From Paenibacillus sp. FSL H8-0048 (GTDB taxonomy: Bacteria > Bacillota > Bacilli > Paenibacillales > Paenibacillaceae): a DNA stretch of 64,000 nucleotides. Position 1 is the stretch's first letter. Each line of letters opens with the position of its first letter. A model generated the notes under the pieces. It saw only the letters and a program-made list of their open reading frames with translations. It was not told the origin of the DNA and ran no database searches. The stretch lies in assembly GCF_038002825.1 (NCBI RefSeq), contig NZ_JBBODF010000001.1, positions 5,208,001 through 5,272,000 on the forward strand, read 5' to 3'. Made by a program: the position numbers and the translations under genes. Below are positions 33,436 to 42,600 of the stretch, one piece after another.

Positions 33436-35331
33436 ATGGATTGGGAAGTTCACATGGAACGCTGGAGCCGCGCCGCTGTCAGACTGCTGGATGTTCAACA
33501 GTTCGCTGTGCAAAAGGGGACGGTACCTGGGTATCACATGGCATCCGCGAGCTTCTTCCTGCTGACTGTGCACGGTGAGGCGTCTGTAAGTTTATCGGGA
33601 ACGGTCTATTCCACCCGGTCTGCACCTATTCTGCATGGGGGCCCGAAGATGGAGCTCAAGCTGACGCCGCTAGATCACGAATTTGTCGGTTATTTCATTT
33701 GCTACCAAGCCGTCTGTGAGTCGAAGGAGGACCGGGAGAGCTTCAATGTGCCGTATGCGTTCGCTCCCTATGCAATGCTGCCTTTGCAGGAGAAGTGCGA
33801 GGCAATGAATAGATTGTGCCAGCATACCGCCCCGCTGGATAAGCTTCAGGCACAGAGTGTTTTTCATGAGTTTGTGTACGAGGTCATGCGGCAAGTTCAC
33901 ATCTCAGCACAGGAGACGAATCGGCCTAAGGTTGTCACCGAAGCCATTCACTACATTCATGAGCATTACAGCGAACCGATTACCGCAGAGGTGTTGGCCG
34001 GAATGTGCAATTGCAGCACAAGCTACTTATTCCGCATGTTCAAAAATCAGCTGGGGTTTGGCCCAATCGATTATCTGATTCATGTACGTATCCGCAGATC
34101 CAAGCAGCTGCTGCTGCAATCAGAAGCCCGAATCCAGGAGATAGCTGGCAGAGTTGGTTATGCCGACGTCTATTATTTCAGCCGTTTGTTCAAAAAACAT
34201 ACCGGCTTCCCGCCGCAGCGCTTCCGGGAGAACAACCGCCACAGGGTTCTGAATAATCCATTGCTTCTGCTGAAATCGTCTATTGTATCTGATGAGCCTG
34301 TTTCTCATAATGATAATGAGAATTATTATCAACATAGTGAGGAAGGGGAACTATCGATGTTTAGATTTTCAAGGCCGGCCTTTGGGGCCACACTATTGTT
34401 ATGCACAGCCTTATTCCTAAGTGCATGTCAGACAGGCAGCAATACTGGAACTGCAGGCTCTGAGCCTATTTCTACTAATACCGCTATAGACAGAGGGTCC
34501 GCAGATACGCGTATGTATAGGCATTTGAAGGGGGAGACTGAGATTCCGGTGAAGCCCCAGCGGGTAGTCAGTCTTTTTCATCTGGGGGAATTGATGGCGC
34601 TGGGAGTGAAGCCGGTAGGTGCCACCACCTTCATCCTGAACAATCCGCTGTTAAGCGATGTCTCGGATATTGAAGATGTCGGTTCTACGCCGGATGCGGA
34701 GAAGATCCTGTCGCTTGCGCCTGATCTGATTATTACAACAGCGCCATTCGCGGAGGTAGTCGATGGAGGGTACGAAGCACTCAGTCAGATTGCGCCAACC
34801 CTTGTGGTGGAACAGTATAATGATCCGGTCAAGGATGTGGTAATGTTCGGTGACATTCTGGGCAAGCAGGCGGAGGCGGAACAGTGGAACAAGGATTTTG
34901 CGGCAAAAATACAACAATCCAAAGAAAAGATTACTCCGTACATTGAACCGGGCGAAACCTTCTCCATTCTGAATGTGCGTTCCGGTGCAGTATTCATATA
35001 CGGCGATACCAATCTGGGCGGCAACATCGTGTATAAATATCTGGGCCTGAAGCCTACCGATAAGATTGAGAAAGAGGTCATTCACGGAGATACCTGGGAA
35101 ATCTCTAACGAGTTGATTCCTGAGTTCATCGGTGACCGGTTATTTCTCGCTGTGAATGAAGGGGCCGAGGCTGATCTGAAGAAAGTGGACAAGCTCATTC
35201 AGAATTCACCGGCCGGGAGAGCGGGCAAGGTCTACAATATTGACTTCAACCAATTTCTTTTCAGTGATCCGATTTCAATAGAACAACAAATGGACATCAT
35301 CGTGAATCTGCTGGCAGGGAGCGGCACATGA
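33436..35331 (+). CDS. AraC-family regulator fused in frame to an iron-siderophore binding lipoprotein
   Basis: A single open frame of 631 residues. Residues about 1-160 are an AraC N-terminal sensing domain. About 166-268 form the two-part AraC HTH (AEVLAGMCNCSTSYLFRMFK; IQEIAGRVGYADVYYFSRLF). Residues 269-307 are low-complexity. From Met308 a complete lipoprotein signal (LLLCTALFLSAC) and a FecB-type substrate-binding domain follow. The stretch coding 285-307 contains a promoter, Fur box and ribosome binding site, so the AraC gene seems to have lost its stop codon and to read into the next gene. B. subtilis Btr (YbbB) is a natural AraC plus siderophore-binding fusion, but it has no signal peptide in the middle. 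AGGAGGGAAGG precedes ATG 33436. Confidence 0.8.
   Translation: MDWEVHMERWSRAAVRLLDVQQFAVQKGTVPGYHMASASFFLLTVHGEASVSLSGTVYSTRSAPILHGGPKMELKLTPLDHEFVGYFICYQAVCESKEDRESFNVPYAFAPYAMLPLQEKCEAMNRLCQHTAPLDKLQAQSVFHEFVYEVMRQVHISAQETNRPKVVTEAIHYIHEHYSEPITAEVLAGMCNCSTSYLFRMFKNQLGFGPIDYLIHVRIRRSKQLLLQSEARIQEIAGRVGYADVYYFSRLFKKHTGFPPQRFRENNRHRVLNNPLLLLKSSIVSDEPVSHNDNENYYQHSEEGELSMFRFSRPAFGATLLLCTALFLSACQTGSNTGTAGSEPISTNTAIDRGSADTRMYRHLKGETEIPVKPQRVVSLFHLGELMALGVKPVGATTFILNNPLLSDVSDIEDVGSTPDAEKILSLAPDLIITTAPFAEVVDGGYEALSQIAPTLVVEQYNDPVKDVVMFGDILGKQAEAEQWNKDFAAKIQQSKEKITPYIEPGETFSILNVRSGAVFIYGDTNLGGNIVYKYLGLKPTDKIEKEVIHGDTWEISNELIPEFIGDRLFLAVNEGAEADLKKVDKLIQNSPAGRAGKVYNIDFNQFLFSDPISIEQQMDIIVNLLAGSGT
34283..34331 (+). 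promoter_or_regulatory. Internal sigmaA promoter and Fur box
   Basis: TTGTAT (34283-34288), 17 bases, CATAAT (34306-34311), overlapped by GATAATGAGAATTATTATC (34312-34330), which matches 17 of 19 positions of the Fur consensus. It lies inside the AraC-lipoprotein frame and would give iron-repressed expression of the lipoprotein. Confidence 0.85.
34357..35331 (+). CDS. Iron-siderophore ABC transporter substrate-binding lipoprotein (internal start)
   Basis: The same frame as the preceding entry, read from ATG 34357, 8 bases after AAGGGG (34343-34348). This gives 324 residues: lipoprotein signal peptide with lipobox LSAC, then a class III (FecB/FhuD/FeuA-like) binding protein with VKPQRVVSLFHLGELMALGV, APDLIITTAPF, and a C-terminal lobe. 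It would be tethered outside the membrane to bind a ferric siderophore. No permease or ATPase genes lie nearby, so it must work with a transporter encoded elsewhere. The Fur box just upstream supports separate, iron-controlled expression. Confidence 0.85.
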   Translation: MFRFSRPAFGATLLLCTALFLSACQTGSNTGTAGSEPISTNTAIDRGSADTRMYRHLKGETEIPVKPQRVVSLFHLGELMALGVKPVGATTFILNNPLLSDVSDIEDVGSTPDAEKILSLAPDLIITTAPFAEVVDGGYEALSQIAPTLVVEQYNDPVKDVVMFGDILGKQAEAEQWNKDFAAKIQQSKEKITPYIEPGETFSILNVRSGAVFIYGDTNLGGNIVYKYLGLKPTDKIEKEVIHGDTWEISNELIPEFIGDRLFLAVNEGAEADLKKVDKLIQNSPAGRAGKVYNIDFNQFLFSDPISIEQQMDIIVNLLAGSGT

Positions 35332-35347
35332 ATACGTGGGAGCCTAA

Positions 35348-35387
35348 TAAAAAGGGGACGCTGGATGACTTGTCCAGGTCCCTTTTA
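35348..35387 (+). terminator. Intrinsic terminator after the lipoprotein gene
   Basis: AAAAGGGGAC and CTGGA pair with TCCAG and GTCCCTTTT around TGACTTG (small bulges). Confidence 0.75.
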
Positions 35388-35394
35388 TGTAGAG

Positions 35395-35487
35395 ATAAGA
35401 ATGTACATGCTTCGCGCTAAAATCATCCTTATCCTTCTCGCTGAAACGGTACCGTCCTTTAAAAGGACGGCAATGCCGTTTCCACTT
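35395..35487. repeat. Palindromic ~94-bp intergenic element, copy A
   Basis: It begins ATAAGAATG...ATGCTTCGCGCT and ends with nested palindromes: AAACGG/CCGTTT around CCGTCCTTT/AAAGGACGG. It matches 59767-59860 along its whole length, and its first third matches 59513-59539. Confidence 0.8.
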
Positions 35488-35518
35488 ATGAATTTATCCG
35501 CTTACAATATCAAACCCT

Positions 35519-36304
35519 CTACTTGCTTAGCGGCAGCCACTTCAGTACATCGCGGATCTTGGCATCCCAGTATCCCCACTCATGCGCTCCCGGCCCCTCT
35601 TCGTAGGTTAGAGACAGCTTGGTCTTGGAGCAGGCCTTACGGAAGACCTGATTGTCCTCATAGAGGAAATCCTCGGTTCCACAGCACTGATAGAGCAGCG
35701 GCTTCGGCCCTTTGGAGCGGTTCACTTCCTCAAGCAGCCAGAGCAGATCTTCCGGAGTGCCAGCAATGTCCTTGTCCCCAAAAATCTGCAAATAATCCTT
35801 GGTCTTCTGCGAGGGATCTTCAAAGTTCAAGAAATTATGTGCCATATCGAGTGCTCCCGACAGACTTGCTGCAGCAGCCCAGTCCTGCGGCTTGCGCAGT
35901 CCCAGCTTCATCGCCCCGTATCCGCCCATCGACAATCCCGCCACGAAATTATCCTCGCGCTTGGCCGACAACGGGAAGAAGGAACGGGCCAGCGCCGGTA
36001 GCTCCTCACTGATGAACGTCCAGTACTTGCCGCCTGCCTCCATATCCGTATAGAAGCTGCGGTGAACCTGCGGCATAACAACAGCGATACCCAGCTCCGC
36101 CACATAACGCTCAATCGAGGTCCGGCGCAGCCAGATCGAATCATCGTCAGACAGACCGTGCAGCAGGTACAGGGTGGGGTGTAGGTTCCCTTTGGAGACA
36201 TTGCTCATTCCGATCTGCGTAGTGGTCTGCTGCGGCAGAATAACAGTCATCGAAGTACTGAGCCCCAGCACCTCCGAATAAAATTTACATTCAATCAAAG
36301 CCAT
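35519..36304 (-). CDS. Esterase of the EstA/esterase-D alpha/beta-hydrolase family
   Basis: A 261-residue hydrolase of the tributyrin-esterase/S-formylglutathione-hydrolase type. The oxyanion region is LYLLHGLSDDDSIWLRRT and the nucleophile elbow is GLSMGGYGAMKLGL (GxSxG). The catalytic Asp is probably in YQCCGTEDFLYEDN and the His in GPGAHEWGYWD. The start (ATG at 36304) has GAAAGGGG upstream. Natural substrates are short-chain esters or a thioester; the sequence does not decide. It converges with the upstream lipoprotein gene across a repeat element. Confidence 0.88.
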   Translation of the reverse strand: MALIECKFYSEVLGLSTSMTVILPQQTTTQIGMSNVSKGNLHPTLYLLHGLSDDDSIWLRRTSIERYVAELGIAVVMPQVHRSFYTDMEAGGKYWTFISEELPALARSFFPLSAKREDNFVAGLSMGGYGAMKLGLRKPQDWAAAASLSGALDMAHNFLNFEDPSQKTKDYLQIFGDKDIAGTPEDLLWLLEEVNRSKGPKPLLYQCCGTEDFLYEDNQVFRKACSKTKLSLTYEEGPGAHEWGYWDAKIRDVLKWLPLSK

Positions 36305-36511
36305 TTGCGTATCCCCTTTCTGCCCACATGATAGCACAGCCCCTACCTGATATAAACTGTAGATTTATTGCCCGCAGGCATTGCTGCTGTCGGAGGAGAA
36401 AGAATATAATGGAAGTAGGTAGAAAGATTCATAGAAACACGCAAGGACACAGGACTGAAGACATGGATAAACCCATAATTGAATTTCAATAGAGTATAGG
36501 GAGCGAACACA

Positions 36512-37117
36512 ATGTCCTGGAAAGACCCATGGAACCGCAGCCGCGAGCGGGGCAAGGAAGCGGGCTTCACCTTAATCGAGGTGCTGGCCGCCATCGTCAT
36601 TTTGTCGATAGTGTCCCTGGTGCTGACTTCTTATTTTACCAATGCCATGACCTATTCCAAGTCCAACCAGAACAAGACGATCATGGTCAATCTGGCGCGG
36701 AACGCTTTGTTTTATATGGAGAAGCAGGATTTTGGTGAGCTGGAATTATACCTTAAAGGGAGACCTGCTTCAGGAGCAGAAACTGAGATTATAGGTCACC
36801 CTGCAATTCAGGCCTCCGGCTGTGTTCCTTTGACAGAGACAGCAGTGAGCTGCAGCGTCTACAGTAATGCGGTGAGCGATGTGAACACTTTGGCGAAGGT
36901 GCTGAATCCTACGATTAATAACATCAGTTATCAGATAGATATTGAATATCAGTCTACTCTGCATACAGGAATGATACATTCAACAGATGCCATTGAGAGG
37001 GCTACTGCCGAGTACCTTTTGCCGGTTCGGGTCAGAGTGCGGGATTCCAGTCAGGTTAGAACGAATGCTAAGGAGACTGTTGTGGAGGGATATATTACAG
37101 ATGAGAAAATTCGTTGA
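36512..37117 (+). CDS. Type IV pilin-like minor pilin (prepilin N-terminal methylation signal)
   Basis: A 201-residue protein. The prepilin signal is KEAGFTLIEVLAAIVILSIV: cleavage after Gly, Phe+1, Glu+5, then the hydrophobic assembly helix. The leader is 18 residues with basic and charged residues. The rest resembles PulG/PilV-type minor pilins without a clear family. It begins a three-gene minor-pilin unit and overlaps the next gene by 17 bases. The substrate for methylation and cleavage would be handled by the peptidase at 49334-50083. Confidence 0.85.
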   Translation: MSWKDPWNRSRERGKEAGFTLIEVLAAIVILSIVSLVLTSYFTNAMTYSKSNQNKTIMVNLARNALFYMEKQDFGELELYLKGRPASGAETEIIGHPAIQASGCVPLTETAVSCSVYSNAVSDVNTLAKVLNPTINNISYQIDIEYQSTLHTGMIHSTDAIERATAEYLLPVRVRVRDSSQVRTNAKETVVEGYITDEKIR

Positions 37118-37649
37118 TCTTCTCCGCAAAGAGCAGGGCTTTACGCTTATTGAGCTCATTGCAGCTTTGTCTTTGTTTTCTCTGGTATCCGCACTGGTCT
37201 ATGGAGTAATGACGTTTGGCGTGCAGAGTTATCAGAGAGTGACTATGGAGAATACGTTGAGGGATGAAAGTGACTTACTGATGTCTGCCATTATTACTGA
37301 AATCTATACTTTTGCTCCAAACACTATTTCTTCTGATGAAGTGAATAAGACTATACTTCTGCGAAGAGATAATCTTAGCGGTGGAATCGATGAAGTAGCA
37401 ATAGGCATATCCGGTGGGCAGTTAGTGATTAATGAGCTTCCAACAACAGAACCCACACCAGGAGATACATATAATACACGGACTTCGACAGATTCCACGT
37501 TAGGCCCGAATTCTTCAATAAGCTTGGAATGCAGTGCAAATTCAATCCAGCCTTGTGAGAGTGGTCTGCTGAATATCAAGCTTTCTCTGACTTTAGAACG
37601 TGGAGATACCAGACGGCAGCTTGCGGTTGAGAGCAAATTCGGATTCTAG
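37101..37649 (+). CDS. PilW/ComGF-like minor pilin
   Basis: A 182-residue protein starting at ATG 37101, 10 bases after TGGAGGGA. The prepilin motif is KEQGFTLIELIAALSLFSLV. The C-terminal part is a beta-rich domain with several acidic stretches. It overlaps the upstream minor pilin gene in another frame, so translation is coupled. It probably forms part of the pilus-priming complex with its neighbours. Confidence 0.8.
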   Translation: MRKFVDLLRKEQGFTLIELIAALSLFSLVSALVYGVMTFGVQSYQRVTMENTLRDESDLLMSAIITEIYTFAPNTISSDEVNKTILLRRDNLSGGIDEVAIGISGGQLVINELPTTEPTPGDTYNTRTSTDSTLGPNSSISLECSANSIQPCESGLLNIKLSLTLERGDTRRQLAVESKFGF

Positions 37650-37664
37650 GAGCGGTGGGCAGAA

Positions 37665-39542
37665 ATGGGATTGTGGCTTATGAATAGGAGCAGATGGACG
37701 GAGCGGTTCTCGCGCATGAAATCTGAACAAGGTTCCGCACTCGTACTGGTAATGTTTATTGTCCTTCTGCTTACAATTCTCGGATTAGCAGTTCTAGGTG
37801 CAACCATTGGAGGAGCCCAAAGAAGTGAAACAAGGGAGAGTGACGTACAGTCCCTGCATCTTGCCCAAAAAGGACTTAATGAAGCTGCAGCCTACATTCA
37901 ATCCGAGTTGAAGGGATTACAGCTGGAGGATATTGACCCGGAAAGCCTGGGAGTAATTCTGGCGAAGCTGGATGACAATAAGTCGAGTCTGAAAGTAGCT
38001 ACAGAATTACAATCTACCAGCATGGGTTCGGTGGATGGCATCAAGTACGATGATACTAAAGATAAAAAAATTAAAAACCAATCTATCCAGTATACGATCA
38101 ATATCAGCTCCAAGGCAGTGGTCAACGGAGTGGAACGGACACTGAGACAGCAGGTGATTATAGACAGTTATCCAGACTTCCTGAAGTATGTATTCGGCTC
38201 AGAGAAGACTCTACGGCTGAATGGAGCTCCTGTGCTTAAGGGCAATGTATATGCCGGAGATAAGCTGCTGGTAACGAATACACCTTGGTACACTTACTTG
38301 GGACATAGATATCCTGAAGTCACCTTGGATTTCCCCACCGTCATGAGTAATGCGGATGGGTCAGCCCCGGGGGAGGTTCATGTTCAAGCAATGAGCAATA
38401 TCAAGTATAAAGAGAACTTCCAGCCGAAAGAGAGTATCCTGTCAGAGGATCAGGAAGATACGATGACCTCCCTGCCTGAAACGGAGAGTGCAAGGAATGA
38501 TCTACTGACTAAGATTCTGCATATGAATCCGGCTAACATTAAAATTAAAGAGAAAAATAAATTTGTCCAAATCAACGTTGAGGAGTCGTTTTTCGATAAG
38601 CTGGCTCAGGGGCTATCCTCCTCGAAGGATGAGATTACCCAAAAATCATTAAGAAACAGTATGCGTGGAGAATACAACAAAGGCATTGCAGACTTGAATT
38701 CTTGGATTATCGGGCGTTCGGAGGTCACACATATTCAAGGAATGCCGGTAGCTCCAGATAAAGTGCTACCAGATGCTGAAGAAGCTGTCCTTGAGCAATA
38801 TCAGAAGGATCTTGAAATATACAACGAGAAGCTACAGCAGTTGGAGAACTTGGATTCCACAGTTGTTTTTAACGGAAATTTGGTTGTGGATGGTCTGGAT
38901 TACAAGAAATTGTTTTACCGGGAGGGACCTTCCCATGAGATTGATCCCAAAAGCGGGAGTATGCCACGCTGGTTCATCGTTGCCGGTAATTTAGAGATCA
39001 ACAACTTTAAACCGGATTTTTTACCAGTCCGGGCCAATATATTAGTTACTGGGAATGTTAAGATCAAAGGCAACGTTAAGTTTGATTCGACTTTGCTGGT
39101 GTTAGGTGATACAACGGTTGAGGATGCAAATATTCGGGGAATTCAGGGTAATGACCTGGAGACCAAAGAACTGGTCTTGATCTCCAAAGGGAAAGTGCTT
39201 ATCAACCGCCTGCACGCCTTTGCTGTAAACGAACCAAGTGCAGAGGAAACGATGGAAGCTTTCTTTTATACAGACTCCAGTGGTGAGCTGTATGGCGTAG
39301 GCTCTATGTTCCACTTGATCGGCGGTTTTTTTGCTAAAGACAACCTGACTGTCCATGCAGTGAAAGGTAATGTTATGGAGCCTCTTCCAGACAATGCTGG
39401 CAGGCTAATCATTAACCAAGCGAATGCTCCTGAGCGTTTTGTGATAGATTATAAACCGGATATCTATGAGAATCAGCAATCCAGCTTACCCAGAGTGCAA
39501 ACCGTCAATGTAAATGTCGGACCTATGCAACTGGTAAATTGA
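37665..39542 (+). CDS. PilX-like pilus assembly protein with long exposed domain
   Basis: A 625-residue protein. The N-terminal region EQGSALVLVMFIVLLLTILGLAVLGATIGG is of the PilX/PulK type: a type IV pilin-like helix with no canonical GFTLIE, but EQGSA with the Glu in place. A long extracellular part follows. Residues about 430-500 contain regularly repeating beta strands (VFNGNLVVDG, NLEINNFKP, NILVTGNVKIKGNVKF), like polymer-forming or beta-solenoid proteins. It is the last gene of the minor pilin unit, ending at a bidirectional terminator. Confidence 0.75.
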   Translation: MGLWLMNRSRWTERFSRMKSEQGSALVLVMFIVLLLTILGLAVLGATIGGAQRSETRESDVQSLHLAQKGLNEAAAYIQSELKGLQLEDIDPESLGVILAKLDDNKSSLKVATELQSTSMGSVDGIKYDDTKDKKIKNQSIQYTINISSKAVVNGVERTLRQQVIIDSYPDFLKYVFGSEKTLRLNGAPVLKGNVYAGDKLLVTNTPWYTYLGHRYPEVTLDFPTVMSNADGSAPGEVHVQAMSNIKYKENFQPKESILSEDQEDTMTSLPETESARNDLLTKILHMNPANIKIKEKNKFVQINVEESFFDKLAQGLSSSKDEITQKSLRNSMRGEYNKGIADLNSWIIGRSEVTHIQGMPVAPDKVLPDAEEAVLEQYQKDLEIYNEKLQQLENLDSTVVFNGNLVVDGLDYKKLFYREGPSHEIDPKSGSMPRWFIVAGNLEINNFKPDFLPVRANILVTGNVKIKGNVKFDSTLLVLGDTTVEDANIRGIQGNDLETKELVLISKGKVLINRLHAFAVNEPSAEETMEAFFYTDSSGELYGVGSMFHLIGGFFAKDNLTVHAVKGNVMEPLPDNAGRLIINQANAPERFVIDYKPDIYENQQSSLPRVQTVNVNVGPMQLVN

Positions 39543-39548
39543 CAATGT

Positions 39549-39613
39549 GCAGTATTAAAAGGAGCCCTTTCGCGTCAGTACCTACTGCGCTCAATGGCTC
39601 CTTTTAATATTGC
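39549..39613. terminator. Bidirectional terminator between convergent genes
   Basis: An 18-position stem (39549-39566 with 39596-39613), A-rich on one side and T-rich on the other, between the PilX-like gene and the giant minus-strand gene. An inner small palindrome lies in the loop. Confidence 0.85.
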
Positions 39614-39625
39614 ATTTAGTTTCCC

Positions 39626-42600
39626 TTAGTAACGGTCATCCGTATCGAGTGGATATACTTTGACAAGTATAGTTGTCTTGATCAGGGGGTTGTTAGCATA
39701 CTGCACAGTTACAAGTGTACTTCCGCTTTTGTGTGCATAGATTATCCCCCGATTGTCTGCAGTAACAGGAGTTTGGAAGGAGGCAATACCAGAGAAGGTG
39801 CTTGTCCAATCCAATTGATCTCGAACATCATTCAAAGTAATCTCTCTTGGTGAGAACCAGAGAAGCTGGCCCAGAGGTCTGGATTCGCCAACGATCATCT
39901 CCACGATAGTGCCGGTAAACTGGATGTCGGTAAGAACCAGAGGTTGGATTCTAATTTCCTTAATCCTAGTAATGCCTCCTGCCGTGACTGAAACAGTGAC
40001 AGCATCCTTTGCTTTGATGCCAGTGAAAATATACTTAGTGTCATTCGTATCGTCAGGGGCTTTGGTTAAGCTTGCATATTGAGTACCATCTCCAACTAAG
40101 CTCCAATGAATATCGGAAGCATTATCTGCGTTAGCAGGGGCGAAGTCCTTTACACTCATCTCTATGAATTTGCCGACAAAAACACTGTCAGCACTATCGA
40201 TTATAAAGTCTCTTAAAGGATTGGTGATAGCAATGGTTTTGGTGGCCGGGGAGCCAGCCGTATTACTATTGCTGTATGCCGTTACCGTGATAGTATAGAT
40301 CCCACTCTGCGGTGCATTAAAGGTTCCCGTAGGTGAAGTTGGACCACTCGTTCTCAGGTATTGATTAACGTTGGTGCCATTCCCATCTGCGACTGTCCAC
40401 TTATAGGTTATATCCGTCTCAACTGGATTGCTGGTGTATACAGCATTCAAATTAATTGGGGTATTGGCAGTTCCTGAAGTATCTCCGGTAAGTTCAATGG
40501 TACGTATCGGCTCAGGCGGGATAGGGGCTGTCACAGTAATCCTGGCTATATTGCTGACAACCTTGCTTCCATCTTGAGCGGAGGCCTGAATCTCTGCTTC
40601 ACCCGGAGCAACTGCTTGGATCATACCGTCACTTATAAATTTAATGAAATCTTTACCGCTTACGATAGTCCACTGAAGAGTCCGGTCCTTCGCATCTACA
40701 TCGTCAGGCAGAATAGTTGTGATTGACGGGAGCGATAACTTTTGATCAACCAGTATATCTTCATCGTGTACCACAATTGAAGTAATCTCAATAATCACTT
40801 CCAGATTAACAGCTGAAAACTTCATAGTCACAGTTGTTGGAACTGGCATAGCTGTCGGCATCACAGTTGGTGTAGCACTAGCAGTTGGCACTGGTGTAGC
40901 TGTAACTACTGGTGTAGCAGTCGCTGTAGGAACAGCGGTTGGTGCTGTGGTTGCGGCAGGCATTTCAGGCAACGAGCCCTCAAAGGGTTGATAACCTATC
41001 GAGATTCCACTAGATCCTATAGTTAACAGAGACTCGCCGATAATATTTCCATTAAAGCTCCCGGTGAGATTGATATTAGCTAATGGGGCCAGAATAGACT
41101 GATTAATCTCACCATAACTCTCGACTGTCAAGGATTTGGCTTGATAGAAATTGAGGATAATATGGTTGCTGCTTACTCCGTTAACAGATACGCTCCCATT
41201 TATAAACTTGATTGATTCTCCTGCAATATTAATCAAGACTGTTGAGTCTGCTGGTGCATTAATTTTGAGGCTGCGTAAATTAATATTATTTAGATTGTTT
41301 GGTTTTACATTGAAAATATTTAGTTTCTTATCTTCTCCCGAAACTACAAGATCGCTATCCTCAGAAACTTTGATCTCTTTGCCTGTTAGACTTCCCATGT
41401 ATGCAGATCGGCTAATGAGTTGAGAACCAATCGTTGTAAAATCTAGTGGAGAACCCTTCGTAATGTTTGCCCGCTCTTCTGGCGACAAATAGGCATGCAT
41501 TTCGATATTATTTCCATAGTACCCTTTGCCGGATATTTTCCCTCCCCATGATCCCCAGTACAAGTCATTGCCTACAACTAAAACAGCATCAGTTAGTGTA
41601 TCACCTAAGGTAAAGGATTGTGCTTTTACGTCTCTTCCTGCAGCAGTTCGTCCTTTATTCTGAAAACTATTATTATCATAGCGGATGTCTTTCAACATAA
41701 AGACGGTATAATCCTTAGCAACCCCCAAAGCCGAGATAGGTGCTGTAGAACCCGGGAACACCGGAGGAGCTACAGTCGGAACCGGAGTTGGCGCAGGTGT
41801 CGGAGTCGGTGTTGCTGCAACAGTAGGAGCCGCTGTAGGTACTGCCGTAGGTACAGATTCTGCGGGAGCATGGATATCCTCGTACGTAATGCTGGAGTTA
41901 TCCAGTATATATTTCTCTGCTGCCTTAGGTTTAAACCTTAGAGTGAATTTATATATAATCGGGTCTGACGTACTGTGAGGATTAACCGGCTTATAGTACT
42001 GCTTACCATCAATTGTAGTTAACTGAAAAGTGATATTCTCAAAAGTTCCTTTTATAGTGTAACCTTCACTGAGATTTCCGGTCTTAGTGAACCCTTGCGG
42101 CAGGGCTTCTCCCTCAAATTCAAGATTTGGAGCGAATTTTTCCTCATAGTGCAAGCCGGAAATTAACAAGTTGTTTTTCCCCTGATATTGAGGTTGAACA
42201 TCCTCTAGCCGTAAGGTTTTTGGAGCAATGCTGTAATCGATCGTTACCAGCTTGTCCCGGCCTATTTTGGTGGCGGACTGGCTTCGGCCTATGGATAAAG
42301 AGGATTCCACCTTTGACACGGTCAATGGGATGATAACCGGTGAAGCGGAAGCACCCTGGTCATCTTGTGCTGTGATCATAATTTCAATATTGCCGCTCTC
42401 GCTAAGCGGGTTCTTGAAGGTCTGTGTAATAGTCTCTTCTGATCCTACACGCCGGTTCTGGATCATATGGTCCGGGCTGGTCAATTCTTTTCCGTTCACA
42501 AGGAACTTCAGATTAGTGGTCAGAGTGCGGTCCTTCAAATCGAGATCGGCCACCGAATAGCTTACAGTCAGCTTATCTTGATAGGACGGAATAACGGCTC

